From NCBI GenBank assembly GCA_037447605.1, contig CM074810.1, forward strand, positions 860,362-902,718: a stretch of 42,357 bases of DNA. The letters run 5' to 3'. This document shows positions 15,101-25,228 of this stretch, one piece after another. A model generated the notes under the pieces. It was not told the DNA's origin. It worked only from the letters and a program-made list of their open reading frames with translations, and ran no database searches. How positions within the stretch are numbered: the first letter of the stretch is position 1; each line of letters begins with the position of its first letter. Both the position numbers and the translations under genes were made by a program. The DNA is from Zygnema circumcarinatum. Taxonomy: Eukaryota > Streptophyta > Zygnematophyceae > Zygnematales > Zygnemataceae.

Positions 15101-16980
15101 TGCTTGCTTCAGGTTGCGATAAATATAATGATTATGCTTGCAAGGTAAGGACCCAGGGCGCTGATAAAATTGTACCACAGGTATTTTCTGCGAGACAGGA
15201 AAGCAGAAGTGAATCACATGTGAACGCAAGCTGAAGTAAACAGAGGGAGGGGAAAGGGAGGAGCCATGAGACAGAGAGGGGGCGAGCAATCCAAGAGAGG
15301 CAACTTGCACTCAAGAAGTGCTACAGTGGCCCTCAGAATGAACAGACAGGACAGCTCTACAGCAAAAACATTTCCCATTTCACCGATAAGTACAACTGTA
15401 ACCCACAAATGAAACACGTCCTTCTCTGACGACACGCTTTATGTCCTCACCTGCTTCTTCCATGGATCTTTAAGAGTCTTCAAAAGAACAGGCGACAATT
15501 CTCGAGCAAAAGGATTTGAATAGTTCTTACTCTGCAAGCCCCTCCACCAATTATCAGAAATTCACTAGGCTCGTCGTAAGGTAAATACGACAATTCACAA
15601 GAAATACGGATCTCTTCGCAAAAATAGTTTCTTTCAGTCTAGATTTTCTCCCAACTTCTGCGATCCAAAGCCGACGACGCATGTTTGAAACACCGGTTCC
15701 TACGCAGGAAAACAAAGGATCGTCTCGGACAGTTCTAGCAACACAAAGTGCTTATAGTAAACACATCAATACTGGTACTGTCCTCTATGACATCTCTAAT
15801 CCATCCAAAGGACTCAAAAGGATCCATTTTCTAGTTTCTAGTGAAGAATACATTTTCAGGGTCTTACCGTCTGAAAAGCAATGTAGGGCTTGATTGCTTC
15901 CAAAGCGCCCGGCCCACCACGTGCAAGCCGCCGTCCGAAAAACAGGAAGCTACAAGACCCTGGTCTTCGACACTTATAGAACTGCCATGAGCTGCAAATA
16001 TGAATAGGGTGGCAGACTTGAATGCAAAGAAAAATGCGTAGAAAGTGATATGAGAAGTAAGTCTGAGGAAAGCAAACGAAAAAAACTCGTTGAGCAGACA
16101 TCGTACGGGCCTTGTGTCAATTGAATAAGTTTCAGTTCTGTAGTTGGACGAAGGAACGGCTAAGTATGAAAGACGTTTTTTTGTGTAAGCAGTCGTAAGA
16201 ATTGGGACTGCAGTTCGCCCACCTTCACATCCATTTACTAGCTAGGTCCTAATGTCAGAGAATACGATTGGTATTTATCTCAGGAAGGCGACAGAGCACT
16301 CTCTCCATTGTCAGAGTAGTTGGCGAAAATAGAAGAACATGTTCAGGAAAATGATTATGAAACTGGGAATTTCAGAAAAGAGCTTCGGCTATAAAAAGGC
16401 AATCTTGTCGAGAGTTTCTGAACTGGTCAACTACTAGTGTTGAAATAAGAACTGGGTCATGGTGCATGAGCCATGCAAGGGAAAGGACTGGATCTGCTAC
16501 TCTGTATGCAAGCGCAAGAAAGGAGATCAAGCACTTTTACTACATTTGCCATGTCCTGACAGCTAATTGATGTCAAACATTCGACAACAATGGGAAGACG
16601 TTAAGAGAAGGAACCAGGAAGAACAAGCTTAGGCGGCTCTAAGCTGTAAAGGCTGAAGATCAAAATAAGCCTGCGTTGACTTACTCGATGACACCAATAA
16701 TGCCTTAATATTTTGCTAGTATTCAGGATCGACTTAAATGGAAAGGACAAACGATCAATGTTTTTGAGGATCACCTGAGCACAAGCAAGAAGAGGAGAAT
16801 AGACAGCTGTATCTGGCGAATGTGCTGTGGAACACTCTTAATTTGAAAGAGGCGTGGGAAAATAGCGAGCAGCTTCAGCAGCTTCGTATGAGAAGAATGA
16901 TGCTCCTTGGGTTGGCTCTCTATGCGTATAGGCCCTTCCCTCTTCTTGGCCAGGCCGCGAGGAGACGGCAAACTGGCCAT
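12114..16980 (-). CDS. Type II membrane glycosyltransferase with DSD motif
   Basis: Predicted Golgi/ER GT-A glycosyltransferase. Exons on the minus strand: 16980-16775 (basic N terminus, then a membrane segment ending SILLFLLVL), 15991-15868, 15531-15451, 15187-14951 (PVVQFYQRPG...NLKQARKYNDVVYFIG), 14651-14497 (RHAFPRVFYIDSDVMLF, the nucleotide-sugar/metal-binding DxD), 14145-14028 (SGHVSLWSYEALVDF), 13580-13380 (NTGIFMWRDGLLQRAVLFG), 12902-12663 (ICKTCDSWAVTMNVQCFFD) and 12323-12114. Phases agree and give about 523 aa. The order, nucleotide-sugar strand, DSD, then a Gly-His-x-Ser-x-Trp segment, is that of nucleotide-diphospho-sugar transferases, but I cannot assign a CAZy family or donor. 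A further exon of length divisible by three could exist between 13580 and 14028. The Cys-rich C-terminal third may form disulfides. It is divergent from MAD1 and tail-to-tail with the SET gene. Confidence 0.72.
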
Positions 16981-17930
16981 GTCTCAGCAGCAGCAAAATT
17001 TCACCACGAACCCTAAAATCTCCCCTACACATGCGCTGTACAGCCCGAGGCCTCAACCATTCGCAACGCCTCCCTGCCTTCCACTACAAAACAGCCCCTC
17101 CCTCTCTCCCTCATTCACCCGCTGTCAAATCACATTCAGAGGATCGGATGCCGCGGTCCTACTCAGGAGATGAGCACTGCCATGACCAGAGAGAGATGCC
17201 CGGCGAAACGCAGGGCAGAGAGAAGCTCACCGCTGACCTTCCCTCTCCCTCCGCCTCCAGATCTTCCCCAAGAGTAAGCAGGAACGCTCCTGCTAGGTGC
17301 CTATGCGTAGGTGCCTATGCGTAGGTGTCGGACGGACAGTCGGATCGTACAGTATCCGTGACAGTATCGGTTACCGTTCAAGTTGCAGTTGCTTTCGTAC
17401 AAAAAACTGTACGACAATGTACGAACATGCATGCATAGCCCTCCCGCGGCCCAACGCATGCATCCGCACATCCACACGCGAGTGTGCGACACTTATGTCG
17501 CATTATGGGGTTCAGGCCACGCGATCCGTATAGTGCGACGTTCAAGGTAGTCGTCGTACTCGGCATTCAAGTCGCACTATAGGGCTCACGTCGCACTATG
17601 AGCTGTGAGGCTTGGGTCGCACTATGAGGACCTTGTCGCACTATGAGGCTCGCGTCGCACTATCTCGCAGAAGTCGAGGCGCCATACTGTATCCATTTAA
17701 CGGCTACTTTTGCCTCGGGTCGCATGTACGACGTCGCATTCTCGTCGCACGGTGCATCGGCGTCGCACAATGAGAAATCTTCATCGATTTCCGGAATTCG
17801 GAAAGGCCTCCAAAAGTAGGCTCCGGAATTTCGAAGCAGAATTCTGCAAGGCAAGCAGGGAGGAAGGGAGGGAGGGAGGGAAGCGAGAGGAAGCAGGCGG
17901 AGGGAGAGGAGGAGGCGAGGGCAGGGCGCC
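16981..17930. promoter_or_regulatory. Bidirectional promoter region between glycosyltransferase and MAD1
   Basis: A 950-base spacer between two divergent start codons. It contains the decamer array annotated separately, a duplicated GCGTAGGTGCCTAT near 17303-17325, and a purine-rich GGAGGGAGGGAGGG stretch at 17859-17880 just before the MAD1 start. I see no coding exon in it. The promoter role is inferred from the gene arrangement. Confidence 0.6.
17497..17771. repeat. GTCGCACTAT decamer array
   Basis: Exact GTCGCACTAT copies start at 17571, 17590, 17616, 17635 and 17654 (steps of 19, 26, 19 and 19). An exact inverted copy (ATAGTGCGAC) is at 17530, and variants sharing GTCGCA are at 17497, 17719, 17733, 17744 and 17762. 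The sequence between copies is different each time, so this is a motif array and not a simple tandem duplication. Such clusters often mark transcription-factor binding sites or a decayed short-period satellite. Confidence 0.85.
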
Positions 17931-20900
17931 ATGGCGGCGACTCCGAGGTCCGCTAAGCGCCTCCGCGAGCATTCTAAAGCCATGGCGAGCCCTGCGCGAG
18001 CTCCAGGCCCTGTAGGCGAGGAAGGTTCTCTGCGCTGCGCGTACTCATGCAGACACATGGTGAGTTCCTACCTCTTATTATCTTAGCGAGTCCTGCTGCC
18101 AAGAATGGGAGAGAGCTATTGTGCTTGAATGTACTGTAGCAATAATGCAAGCCATGTTTAAGACGGGAAATCCAACAGGGAATGAGTAGCGTGAGATAGA
18201 ATATTCCATTCGATAGACTTAGCAAAAACAAATAGTTTTGGATTTTTCGTTTTGAATCAATTAGCATTTGAAAGGGGGTCATCCTTTTTTGGATAATGTA
18301 GCATAGCTTGAACTACTTACGCTTTTGGTTTGAAATAAATGCAAGAATGCTATTTATGTAACCTTTCCATTGAGCTCCTGAAGCTCTGCTAAGGTCGTTT
18401 CAGAGATAGGCAACTCTGAATAGATTCTGTTCAATGGTCGTTCGCATGGTTAATTGTTAAGCCAAGGTGGCTAATTAACTTGTGCAGCTCAAACAAACCG
18501 CAGTCATGAAAGAGAAAAGCACCGAGGGATTTCCGACTTATAGGAGCCATATCAGAGTTATCTCATACGACTCATCCCTTTTCCACCACCTTATAGCAAC
18601 ATGCTGTTATTTAAGTTGGCCTCCTTCAAGTCCTTAGTCTTTATTTTTTATCTCCAAAAAATTCTACCAAACGAGAGTTCACTCTAGAGTCATGCCTGAT
18701 TGTACATGGCTTATTTGGATACATTCCTTTTGATGGATCTATGTTCATGACATTCCACAGTGAGTAAATATTTTTTTATTGTTGGTATATAATATGGTGG
18801 CGCTCGAGTCAACAACGCAAGCAGCAGCCTTGAAACAGCATGTGTTGTGTTCGTCGTTACCTACTGTTGCAGTCGCAGTGCATTATTCTCTTCACTTTCG
18901 TCTTTTGCCACAACATCCCTTGAACTACGTTGTCCAACAAGTTTTCATGTATTAGGAGTTGAGTGCTTTTGTGCATATTCTATTCATTTTTCAACAAAAT
19001 TTCCATAATAGGAACCATGAAAGCAAAACTGCTGCTTGACTCTTTGCTACTTCCACGTTTCCACATACCACATAAACATGGTGAGTTACTTCCCTAGTGT
19101 TCAGCCGGAATTTTCGTAGTCTTTTTGATACCCTTTCTAATGGATATCCGAAAATTCTGGGTCGATTTGCGAACGAATCTCATTCTGGACAAACTCTGAA
19201 GTCTTCCTTTACCTCCGATCTTCAGCTTTACATAATCCTGGCACTGTTCAGCGGCTCCTAATCGTTTTCATCCAAATGTCCAAAATTCTTAAGCGAAAGC
19301 TGTAGCTCATTTCCTCTAGAATCTGCTTTCTTGTTTGATGTTTTCCGTTTCTAAAATTCAAAGTCGTTTGGACTTCGTTCTTAACTCTTCAATAAGTCAA
19401 AATTCTTGAAGCCTTTTCTTCAAGAAAGGGCTTGAAGTAGTAGCCTCTTCTTGCATACCAGTAAGCTTCCTTTACTCGCTTTTCGTTCCCTCCTGTTAAC
19501 TTACCTTTTAGGTCGTGTTTAGGCATATCCTCCTTGGGATAGTCTACACCTGGCCCTTTCGTTTCTTTTCCTTAATGTGATATCTACCATACTCGGGGGT
19601 GTTGAAAGGGTTAGCTTGATTTTCTCGCTCTTTTCTGAAATTGCAGGTGAAGTCTGAAATTTTGGATGCTCTCGACCGCCGGGAGAAGGAGGTGGAGGAG
19701 CTGAAGGCTCAGCTAGCAACGGTACAACGGCGTCTGATTGCAGCAGGTAAACCACGGCTACTCTCCTTCGAATGTCAACGACAGTCTCCTTTAGTTTGAC
19801 AGAAATTTGAGAAATGTCAGCTGTACATTAAGCTTTGCTATGGATTACATAGCAACTTTGATGAGGGTGCCCAGCTTAACAACAGGCCCATGTTTTTCCT
19901 CCAGAATCACAAAAATCGGAGAGCAAGTACAAAGCCGAGCAGCTCGAGCAAACAGTGGCAGCGGGCACGGGGAAGGGGGAGTTTCTGCAGGAGAGACTGA
20001 TGCATGAAAGTCAAAAGGGATTAGAAATTCTGCACACCCAGATCACAACTTGTGCTGACCTGCAGGTGTGCAAATCTGAATAGTGACTGCATTACGCCGC
20101 ATTACGTTTTCAAGGATAATTCTTTGGGAAGATTTAGGAAGTCCAACTCACAGCCTGCAGGAGGTGATGCAGGCAGAGCTCATGAAGGAAAAGAAGGCAC
20201 GAATGGAAGCGGAAGTGCAAAAGACGGTGGCAGTGGAGAAGTCGGCCATAGCGGAGATGTCTGAAAAACAAGCAAAAGAGCATGTTGCCCGAGATATGCA
20301 GCGAGCACGGGAAGCAGCAGAGAGAGAGCAGAGAGACTCATCTGCTGCAGTGGCACGACTAGAAGCTGAGGTGGGTCCTTGCAGCCATGGCAGTCATACA
20401 TTTTTTCGAGAAAGCTGAGCAATCACACAGCTATCATGGTCCAGGCAGCAGTCAAACTATTGACTTTTGCTTATCCTTGCGAATGTCGGCACTGATTCAA
20501 TCCTCGTGCAGCTGAAGGTAGCGGAGGGTATGAGGAAAGCGTACGCATTGGAGATTTCAGCCCTTGAGCAGCAGCTGGGAGACTATCAGCAGGAGCTACG
20601 TGAGGTCAGTGATTACTGCTTGGAGAGCACAAAAGCTGAGGAAGCCCAAGTTTGTACATGGGCATCAGACTAGTAGCTTTTGCTCTCTTAGGATTCTAAA
20701 GACTGAATGGTGAAGAAAATCTCACAAACTGAGTTAGCGGGGACAGGCCTTGGAGGCCCGCCATCATGCAGAACTCGAACTGATGCAGGCGAGAATCTCT
20801 CCTTCAGACGGAGGGAAGAGGGAGAGAAATGAAACAGAGCTGCAGCAGCTGGTGAAGCAGCTAAGGGACGAGCTGCATCGTCAGGTGACTCAGTTAGCAG

Positions 20901-23900
20901 TATTCTGAAGCAAAGTCAGAGCAATCTGTTGGGTATTACAGGGCGGTATTACAGGCCTGATGGTTGATTCATTGATTATTCGCTGACGGTTGACTTATTT
21001 GATTCGTTTTGCAATGTCTGGGCAGTCAGCAGAAGTAACGGAAGCACGTCGGTTGAAACAGTTCCATGTGAATGTGGATACTCTGAGGGAGCAGCTGCTG
21101 GCTGAAAGCAGGCGTGCAGAGAGAGCTGAAGCAGCGGTATGTGCTGCGGAAACGGAGGTTTCAAGGAGGAACAATTGGCAGCAGGAAGTGCAAGCATGGA
21201 GAGATATGGCCCGAAATGCACGGGGAGAAGGGGAGACTCCTGCAGATATGGCACGGCTTCTTGCAGACCTGCAAAGGTTGCCTGCAGCCCTTGCAGACAC
21301 ATCCCTTTGACGCATGTTCTCTTCTAGAAATGCAAGAAACTCTTACAAAACACTAGGTTTGTTCTTCGGCTGCTAGGACTAGGGAGCTTAGGTCAGTCTC
21401 ATGTCGTTAAAAGCTTGTATGGAAGCCTTATTTTGTAAAGAAGAGAGGGTTTGGGGGAGCTTTTGGGTGATGGGGACAACCTCAGTTTTACAAGGTCGCA
21501 TGGAATTTTTTGCGCAGGGAAGTGGCAGCAGCAACAGCAAAGCAGATGCAGCTTTCGTCTCAGCTTGCTGCCGTACATGTTGCAGTGGCCCAATCAGAGG
21601 CAGCTCGTTCAAAGGCAGAGGGCCTACTGGCAGTGGTTCAGGGGGATGCTGAGGAGAGGGCAGATGCACTTCAACGGGCAGAACGCAAAGTACGTTTAAG
21701 GCGACTATCTATTTCTTAGTACCGCATGAAAACTCAGTCATGCAAGTTACAGGAAACCTCTTAAATTTCACGTATTATTTTTTTGATAGCACATCTGGTT
21801 GGGCTTGCGGGATGCACAGATGTCAATTGTAATGCGAGAACGGGACGCGTTGAAGGAGCTTACAGAATCATACTTTGAGGAGGAAGAGATTGTTACCGGA
21901 GGCACACCTGACAGACGGAACAGGCAGCAATTCAAGGTGGATAACTGCTGAGCTGTACTGTTGTACTGTGTCATCATCTGTCAGCAGATGATATGATCCC
22001 AATCGTTCGTCGGTTGTATCCCAACCTGAAAGTATCGGTGTATTTGTGACAGCGTAGATAATCACATTGAGTGGAACGGCTGTGGGAGCAGGAGCTGCAG
22101 TCAGCTCTCACAGAGGCGCAGGAGGCTATGGCCGACATTGAAAATGGTCTGCAAGTGGCCACTCAACGCAACAGCGATTTGCGGCGAATCGCAGAGGAGA
22201 GGCATGCAGAGGTGGAAGTGGCGAAGGGACAGTTGGCAGCAGCACAGCACGAGGCAGAGAGGCTCCGACTGGAGGTGGCGCTGCTGGAGTCGCAGGTGAG
22301 GGAGAGGACCGGGTTGAGGGTGAGGGTGAGGGAGAGGGTGAGGGAGAGGGCTGGGATGAAAGTGAGAGTGAGGGAGAGTGCTGGGATGAGGGTGAGGGAG
22401 AGGGTAAGGGTGAGGGAGAGGGCTGGGATGAAAGTGAGAGTGAGGGAGAGTGCTGGGATGAGGGTGGAGAGGGTAAGGAAGATGGCTGGTGAGGGTGAGG
22501 GAGAGGCCTGGGATGAAAGTGAGAGTGAGGGAGAGTGCTGGGATGAGGGTGAGGGAGAGTGCTGGGATGAGGGCGAGGGAGAGGGTAAGGAAGATGGCTG
22601 GTGAGGGTGAGGGAGAGGGCAGGGATGAAAGTGAGAGTGAGGGAGAGTGCTGGGATGAGGGTGAGGGAGAGGGTAAGGGTGAGGGAGAGTGCTGGGATGA
22701 GGGTGAGGGAGAGGGTAAGGAAGATGGCTGGTGAGGGTGAGGGAGAGGCCTGGGATGTGAGAGTGAGAGTGAGGGCTTGCTGGGATGAGTGAGGGGGAGT
22801 CTCAGGATGAGGGCGGGTAAGGGAAGATGAGCTCATGAGGGGTGGGGGAAGGGGCAGAATGGGAAATGGGGAGTGAGGAGAGTGCTCAGGGCAGGATGGG
22901 GTGAGGGGGAGGGTAAGGGTGAGGGAGAGTGCTGGGATGAGGGTGAGGGAGAGGGTAAGGAAGATGGCTGGTGAGGGTGAGGGAGAGGGCTGGGATGAAA
23001 GTGAGAGTGAGGGAGAGTGCTGGGATGAGGGTGGGATGGGATGAGGGGCGAGGGAGAGGGTAAGGAAGATGGCTGGTGAGGGTGAGGGAGAGGGCAGGGA
23101 TGAAAGTGAGAGTGAGGGAGAGTGCTGGGATGAGGGTGAGGGAGAGGGTAAGGGTGAGGGAGAGGGCTGGGATGAAAGTGAGAGTGAGGGAGAGTGCTGG
23201 GATGAGGGTGAGGGAGAGGGTAAGGAAGATGGCTGGTGAGGGTGAGGGAGAGGGCTGGGATGAAAGTGAGAGTGAGGGGAGAGTGTTGGGATGCGAGCCT
23301 GAACTAAGTCCTGCGAGCAGGAATTTCTAGGATGCCAAAGGATTCTTGTGGAATCTTGTTCTTAAGTGGGTTGTCGTCATCAAGCATCTTTAAGTGCAAA
23401 GCTTGGATGTAGCCTTTTCAAGTGAAACCCTCTACCTGGAAACCAAAAAGGTTATGCACATGGATGGGCTTCGGGGGTTAGGTTGCTCGCAAAGACATTG
23501 ATCGGCTCAACGCCAAAGTGGCTCAGAAATCGGAGACTGCAACGACGGAAACGACTAGAGGTGGGCTATGGAGTAGAGCTGCAGCCGCCACACAAAATCC
23601 GCAGGTAAAACAATTATTTTGCGATTAAATGAGAACTTGTTTGTTCTTCAGTCTGACTCGGCGTGTGTCTGCATGCAGGAGACAATGTAGCAAGCCCCCA
23701 GTCAGAAGAGTTGATGAGGAGGATTTCGTCCTTGGAAAAGAAGGAACTGCTGCTGAAAGAGATATTCCAGGAGAAAATTCAGGCTTTCAGGGAGGCCTGC
23801 TACCTTCTGCTGGGCTACCAGGTATCTCCACTCCTTGTCTGTTGCATTCTTTGTTACGTTAATCCGAGAAGTATGTCGACTGTTTGCTGACTCGGTCTTT

Positions 23901-24400
23901 GCGCCCTGCATGCGATGAACAGGTGGACATTGGCGAAGTGCAAAGCGCAACAGCAGAAGGGCCTCCAGTGACGACTGTGACTCTGCGTTCAAAATTTGCT
24001 GAAAGCCCATCCGAATGTCTGCACTTCCGGAGCACTTCTGCGGGGCTGTATGAGGTGGCGGATGGGGAGTATATGGCAACGCCTGAGATGCAGCGCATGG
24101 TGGGCATCTTTCGGCATTATCTGAAAAGAATCATGGCATGGGGCGGTGTGTGTTCTATCAGTTGTTGGGCTTCAGGTGTCTTGAAAGGGTTGTTTCTCTC
24201 CCTTTCGCCTCTCGCTCACTCTCTCTCTCTTATACCCTCTCTCTCTCGCCCCTCTCGAACTGTATTGAATAATGGAATGCATTTTGAATACGGTGGGATG
24301 CGTTTTGCAGGTGGATACATTCGTGCAGCGCTTCAACAGCATTCCGGCTCTTACGGCGAACCTCACAATGGAGCTTTTCAACAAGCAGACGGCCTCTTGA
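17931..24400 (+). CDS. MAD1: MAD1 spindle assembly checkpoint protein
   Basis: Coiled-coil scaffold that recruits MAD2 to unattached kinetochores and the nuclear pore. Fourteen exons: 17931-18059, 19647-19746, 19905-20065, 20161-20370, 20512-20604, 20747-20884, 21026-21276, 21518-21689, 21790-21936, 22092-22295, 23482-23604, 23702-23821, 23923-24099, 24311-24400. Phases agree throughout and give 704 aa, close to the size of plant MAD1. Evidence: CAYSCRHMVKSEILDAL near residue 40, long heptad Glu/Lys/Ala coiled coils, MSIVMRERDALKEL, and the RWD-like C-terminal head (LKEIFQEKIQAFREACYLL; RFNSIPALTANLTMELFN). The MAD2-interaction motif is not in this main model; a candidate (KKVMHMDGL) lies at 23445-23471, in an alternative exon. 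The intron after 22295 is filled by a G-rich minisatellite. Identification is confident, individual splice sites less so (21277 is a weak GTTGCC donor). Confidence 0.88.
18060..19646 (+). other. Long first intron of MAD1
   Basis: 1.59 kb, donor GTGAGT, acceptor TTGCAG. The residues on either side (SCRHM then VKSEILDAL) join as a continuous family motif, so no exon seems to be missing. A plausible but unneeded open segment follows CTTGTGCAG at 18487. No repeat or RNA gene is seen. Confidence 0.65.
22296..23300. repeat. G-rich minisatellite in a MAD1 intron
   Basis: About 1 kb built from variants of GAGGGTGAGGGAGAG, GTGCTGGGATGA, AAGTGAGAGTGAGG and GGTAAGGAAGATGGCTGGT. The last unit recurs at about 22472, 22583, 22714, 22954, 23059 and 23219, so higher-order spacing is irregular (roughly 105-240 bases). 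The G runs lie on the sense strand of MAD1 and could form G-quadruplexes in the transcript. Many GTGAGG strings supply surplus splice-donor-like sites, including the real donor at 22296. The region gives repetitive frames on both strands that are not genes. Confidence 0.93.
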
Positions 24401-25228
24401 GCTTGATCCTTTTCTCCCAACACCATCGCCAGAGCCATGCCATAAACCTGTCAATAACCGCATGTTTCTACCATTCAGCGCCGGCTGAAGTCCTTACTCG
24501 AATCATACCTACATTCCACCTCTGCCTCTTTAATTGCAGGCATGCTCTGCTCGCCATACTGATGAGAAGGTGCTCCCAGCGCTGCTTCATACATTGCCAT
24601 ATATACATATAAGTCAGGCTTTTGGCTTGTCCTGCTCGCTTCAACCGTACAATCAAGAGATGGTTAGGGCTTTTGGAAGAAAAGTCATGTGCAGGATGCT
24701 CACTCCCAAGGGCTTCGGAATGCGGAACTGCAGCTCATGTCTGTTCCCACTTTTCGTCAATGGTTTCTGCCTCTGTTTCATCTTGCTGGTGTCCAATTTG
24801 AACGTTTTCGTTTGTTGTTTTGTGGTTGTGAGATTGATTTTCCTGAGAAGCCGGTGCACATGGAACCCTAACTTCAAAATAAAGAATGATGACAGAATGG
24901 TCACCCCGCACAAGCGGAACATCTACAAAGCTGAAGCCCCACACCGCTTCCCTACAAAACAAATGTCAACCTCACTGCTGCTCCAAATAGCTTCCATGCC
25001 AACAAAGAACCTTGGTTTCTACGGAGATCCAGAACTTAAAACCCTAACGAGCTATCCACAAAGGTACAGAGATCAGATCAATGTATGCCTCCAACAGAGC
25101 ATTTCACAGGGAGCTATCAAAATTGACCGATTGTTTTCTGAAAAACGAGTCACAGAGTTCATATGTACAGAGGGACGAGTGGTTTCCTCCTGCTACCAAG
25201 TTGGCACCCTATAATCTACAATTAGAGC
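24401..25228. other. Tail-to-tail intergenic region
   Basis: Between the stops of MAD1 and the Deltex-type gene. It includes both 3' UTRs; AATAAAG near 24880 could be a poly(A) signal. Long plus-strand frames here show no family resemblance. Nothing else is recognised. Confidence 0.55.

Noticed and set aside
17497-17771. CRISPR-like array
   Set aside because: Repeats are only 10 bases with 9-31-base spacers, in a eukaryotic promoter without cas genes.
18487-18620. Possible extra MAD1 exon after CTTGTGCAG
   Set aside because: The flanking exons already join as a continuous conserved MAD1 motif.
22071-23330. Long Glu/Gly/Arg/Ser-rich frames on both strands
   Set aside because: They come from the minisatellite; the MAD1 exon ends at 22295.
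24534-25214. 226-residue plus-strand frame after MAD1
   Set aside because: No recognisable domain, mixed composition, lies in the tail-to-tail spacer; a chance frame.
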